DNA of 5,324 nt from assembly GCA_003445095.1 (NCBI GenBank), contig DLVS01000200.1, positions 1 to 5,324 of the forward strand, given 5' to 3'. Numbering within the stretch: the first letter of the stretch is position 1; each line of letters starts with the position of its first letter. The stretch is from Verrucomicrobiales bacterium (GTDB taxonomy: Bacteria > Verrucomicrobiota > Verrucomicrobiia > Limisphaerales > UBA9464). The translations under genes were made by a program, and so were the position numbers. Positions 4,434 through 5,324 of this stretch are shown here, piece after piece. The notes beneath the pieces were generated by a model. It saw nothing but the letters and a program-made list of their open reading frames with translations, ran no database searches and had not been told where the DNA came from.

Positions 4434-5324
4434 AAGGCGGCCCGACTGCACGGTCGACAGGACTTGCGCGTGGAAAATGTGGAGGAAATGTCGTTGGCCC
4501 CTGGAGAAGTGCGGGTGCGCATCGAAGCGGCACTGACTTGCGGGACGGACGTCAAGGTGTGGCGACGAGGGTATCACGCTCGGATGCTGACGCCGCCTTG
4601 CCGATTTGGTCACGAGTTTGCCGGCGTGATCAGCGAAGTTCATCCGCAAACCCCGGGTTGGTCTTTGGGTGAACGGGTGGTTGCCGCCAATTCCGCGCCG
4701 TGCGGCGACTGCGACTTCTGTCAGCGTGGCCAGGAGCAGTTGTGCCGAGACTTGTTGTTCCTGAACGGAGCGTACGCCGAGTCCATCGTGGTGCCCGCCC
4801 GCATCGTTCGGTGCAATTTATTGCGCTTAGGAGCCGGAACATCATTTAGGGACGCTGCGCTGGTCGAACCGTTGGCATGTGTCGTTCAGGGGCTGGATCA
4901 ACTTCGAGTGCACCCGGGGGAACGCGTTCTAGTGATCGGCAGCGGACCGATTGGATTGATGGCCACGGCCTTGGTGATCGGGAGCGGAGCCGATGCGGTG
5001 GTGGCGGGACGGGGGACAGCTCGACTGGCAGCAGCTCGACGGCTGGGTGCTCGAGCCGTGGTCGAGTCGGCCGCGCATGATGATGTCGAATGGGCCGTTA
5101 AGTCAGCACTCGAAAGAACAGAGTTCGACGCGGTCTTTGAGGCGGTAGGCAAACCCGAAACGTGGGCGGCGGCGGTGCGATTGGTGCGCCCAGGCGGGCG
5201 AGTGAATTGGTTTGGCGGATGTCCGTCTGGCAGCAGCGTGATGCTAGATACGACGTGGGTTCACTACTCGGCGTTGACGCTGTTCGCGAGTTTTCATCAC
5301 ACGCCGCGCACGATTCGCCGCGCC
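4431..5324 (+). CDS. Zinc-dependent medium-chain dehydrogenase/reductase (alcohol/sorbitol/threonine dehydrogenase type), 3' end outside window
   Basis: The first 298 residues of a cytoplasmic MDR-superfamily oxidoreductase; typical members have about 340-350, so about 50 are missing past the window edge. The GroES-like catalytic domain shows the catalytic zinc ligands C37 (LTCGTD) and H61-E62 (GHEFAG), with E146 in LVEPLACVVQG near the zinc. The structural zinc loop is intact, with four cysteines C91, C94, C97 and C105 (CGDCDFCQRGQEQLC). The Rossmann domain has GSGPIG at 170-175. After the second beta strand, where NAD-using relatives have an acidic residue, the sequence reads VVAGRGTARL, with G193 and R194 in place of the Asp; this favours NADP(H), by inference. 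Substrate cannot be told: alcohol, polyol or threonine dehydrogenases are all possible. ATG 4431 gives the usual MKAARL start; no Shine-Dalgarno precedes it. A run of rarer codons (two TTA, ACA, TCA, AGG) falls around residues 130-140. It is divergent from dedA, 65 bp away. Confidence 0.9.
   Translation, partial: MKAARLHGRQDLRVENVEEMSLAPGEVRVRIEAALTCGTDVKVWRRGYHARMLTPPCRFGHEFAGVISEVHPQTPGWSLGERVVAANSAPCGDCDFCQRGQEQLCRDLLFLNGAYAESIVVPARIVRCNLLRLGAGTSFRDAALVEPLACVVQGLDQLRVHPGERVLVIGSGPIGLMATALVIGSGADAVVAGRGTARLAAARRLGARAVVESAAHDDVEWAVKSALERTEFDAVFEAVGKPETWAAAVRLVRPGGRVNWFGGCPSGSSVMLDTTWVHYSALTLFASFHHTPRTIRRA

Noticed and set aside
4366..4533. Upstream extension of the dedA frame to 4533 (56 extra residues)
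   Set aside because: The added sequence is proline/arginine-rich, not DedA-like, and overlaps the start of the well-supported divergent dehydrogenase. The start at 4365 gives the normal family N-terminus.

Overview
The window looks like a chromosomal stretch from a Verrucomicrobiota bacterium, most likely of the Pedosphaera/Limisphaerales type, with Planctomycetota as the less likely alternative. Two genes support this. One is a large PSCyt1-DUF1587-DUF1595-DUF1592-DUF1588-DUF1585 cytochrome-like protein, an architecture largely confined to the PVC superphylum and its neighbours. The other is a small secreted protein with SGGPF/GQPDAG repeats and a C-terminal FRLSKP ending, a pattern I associate with Verrucomicrobiota. 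The DNA is GC-rich. None of the four gene starts visible here has a convincing Shine-Dalgarno sequence.

Layout from left to right. (1) 2-301 (+) is the last 99 codons of glucose-6-phosphate dehydrogenase (zwf), cut by the window edge. (2) 302-560 is a non-coding spacer with several short hairpins and no clear promoter. (3) 561-2966 (+) is the complete 801-residue PSCyt1/DUF1592-type protein, with an N-terminal membrane segment and two CxxCH haem-binding motifs. (4) 2967-3240 is a second spacer. It has a stem-loop just after the stop codon and an 11-codon mini-ORF that carries the only good Shine-Dalgarno sequence in the window. (5) 3241-3681 (+) is the small secreted protein. (6) 3709-4365 (-) is a DedA-family membrane protein, converging on the previous gene across 27 bp. 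(7) 4366-4430 is a 65-bp divergent intergenic region with a perfect palindrome (two 10-bp arms, 1-nt centre) inside a wider 8-bp inverted repeat that covers both start codons. (8) 4431-5324 (+) is a zinc-dependent medium-chain dehydrogenase, open at the right edge.

The genes do not form an obvious single pathway. Zwf is cytoplasmic NADPH-producing carbon metabolism. The PSCyt1 protein and the small repeat protein are probably exported. DedA is an inner-membrane transporter/scramblase-type protein. The dehydrogenase is a cytoplasmic oxidoreductase whose cofactor loop suggests NADP(H). I see no CRISPR array, tRNA, rRNA, transposase or phage gene, and no convincing new multi-gene system. The observations most worth following are the divergent palindromic region, the apparent absence of a DUF1552 partner next to the cytochrome-like gene, the mini-ORF/hairpin in the second spacer, and the small verrucomicrobial repeat protein.
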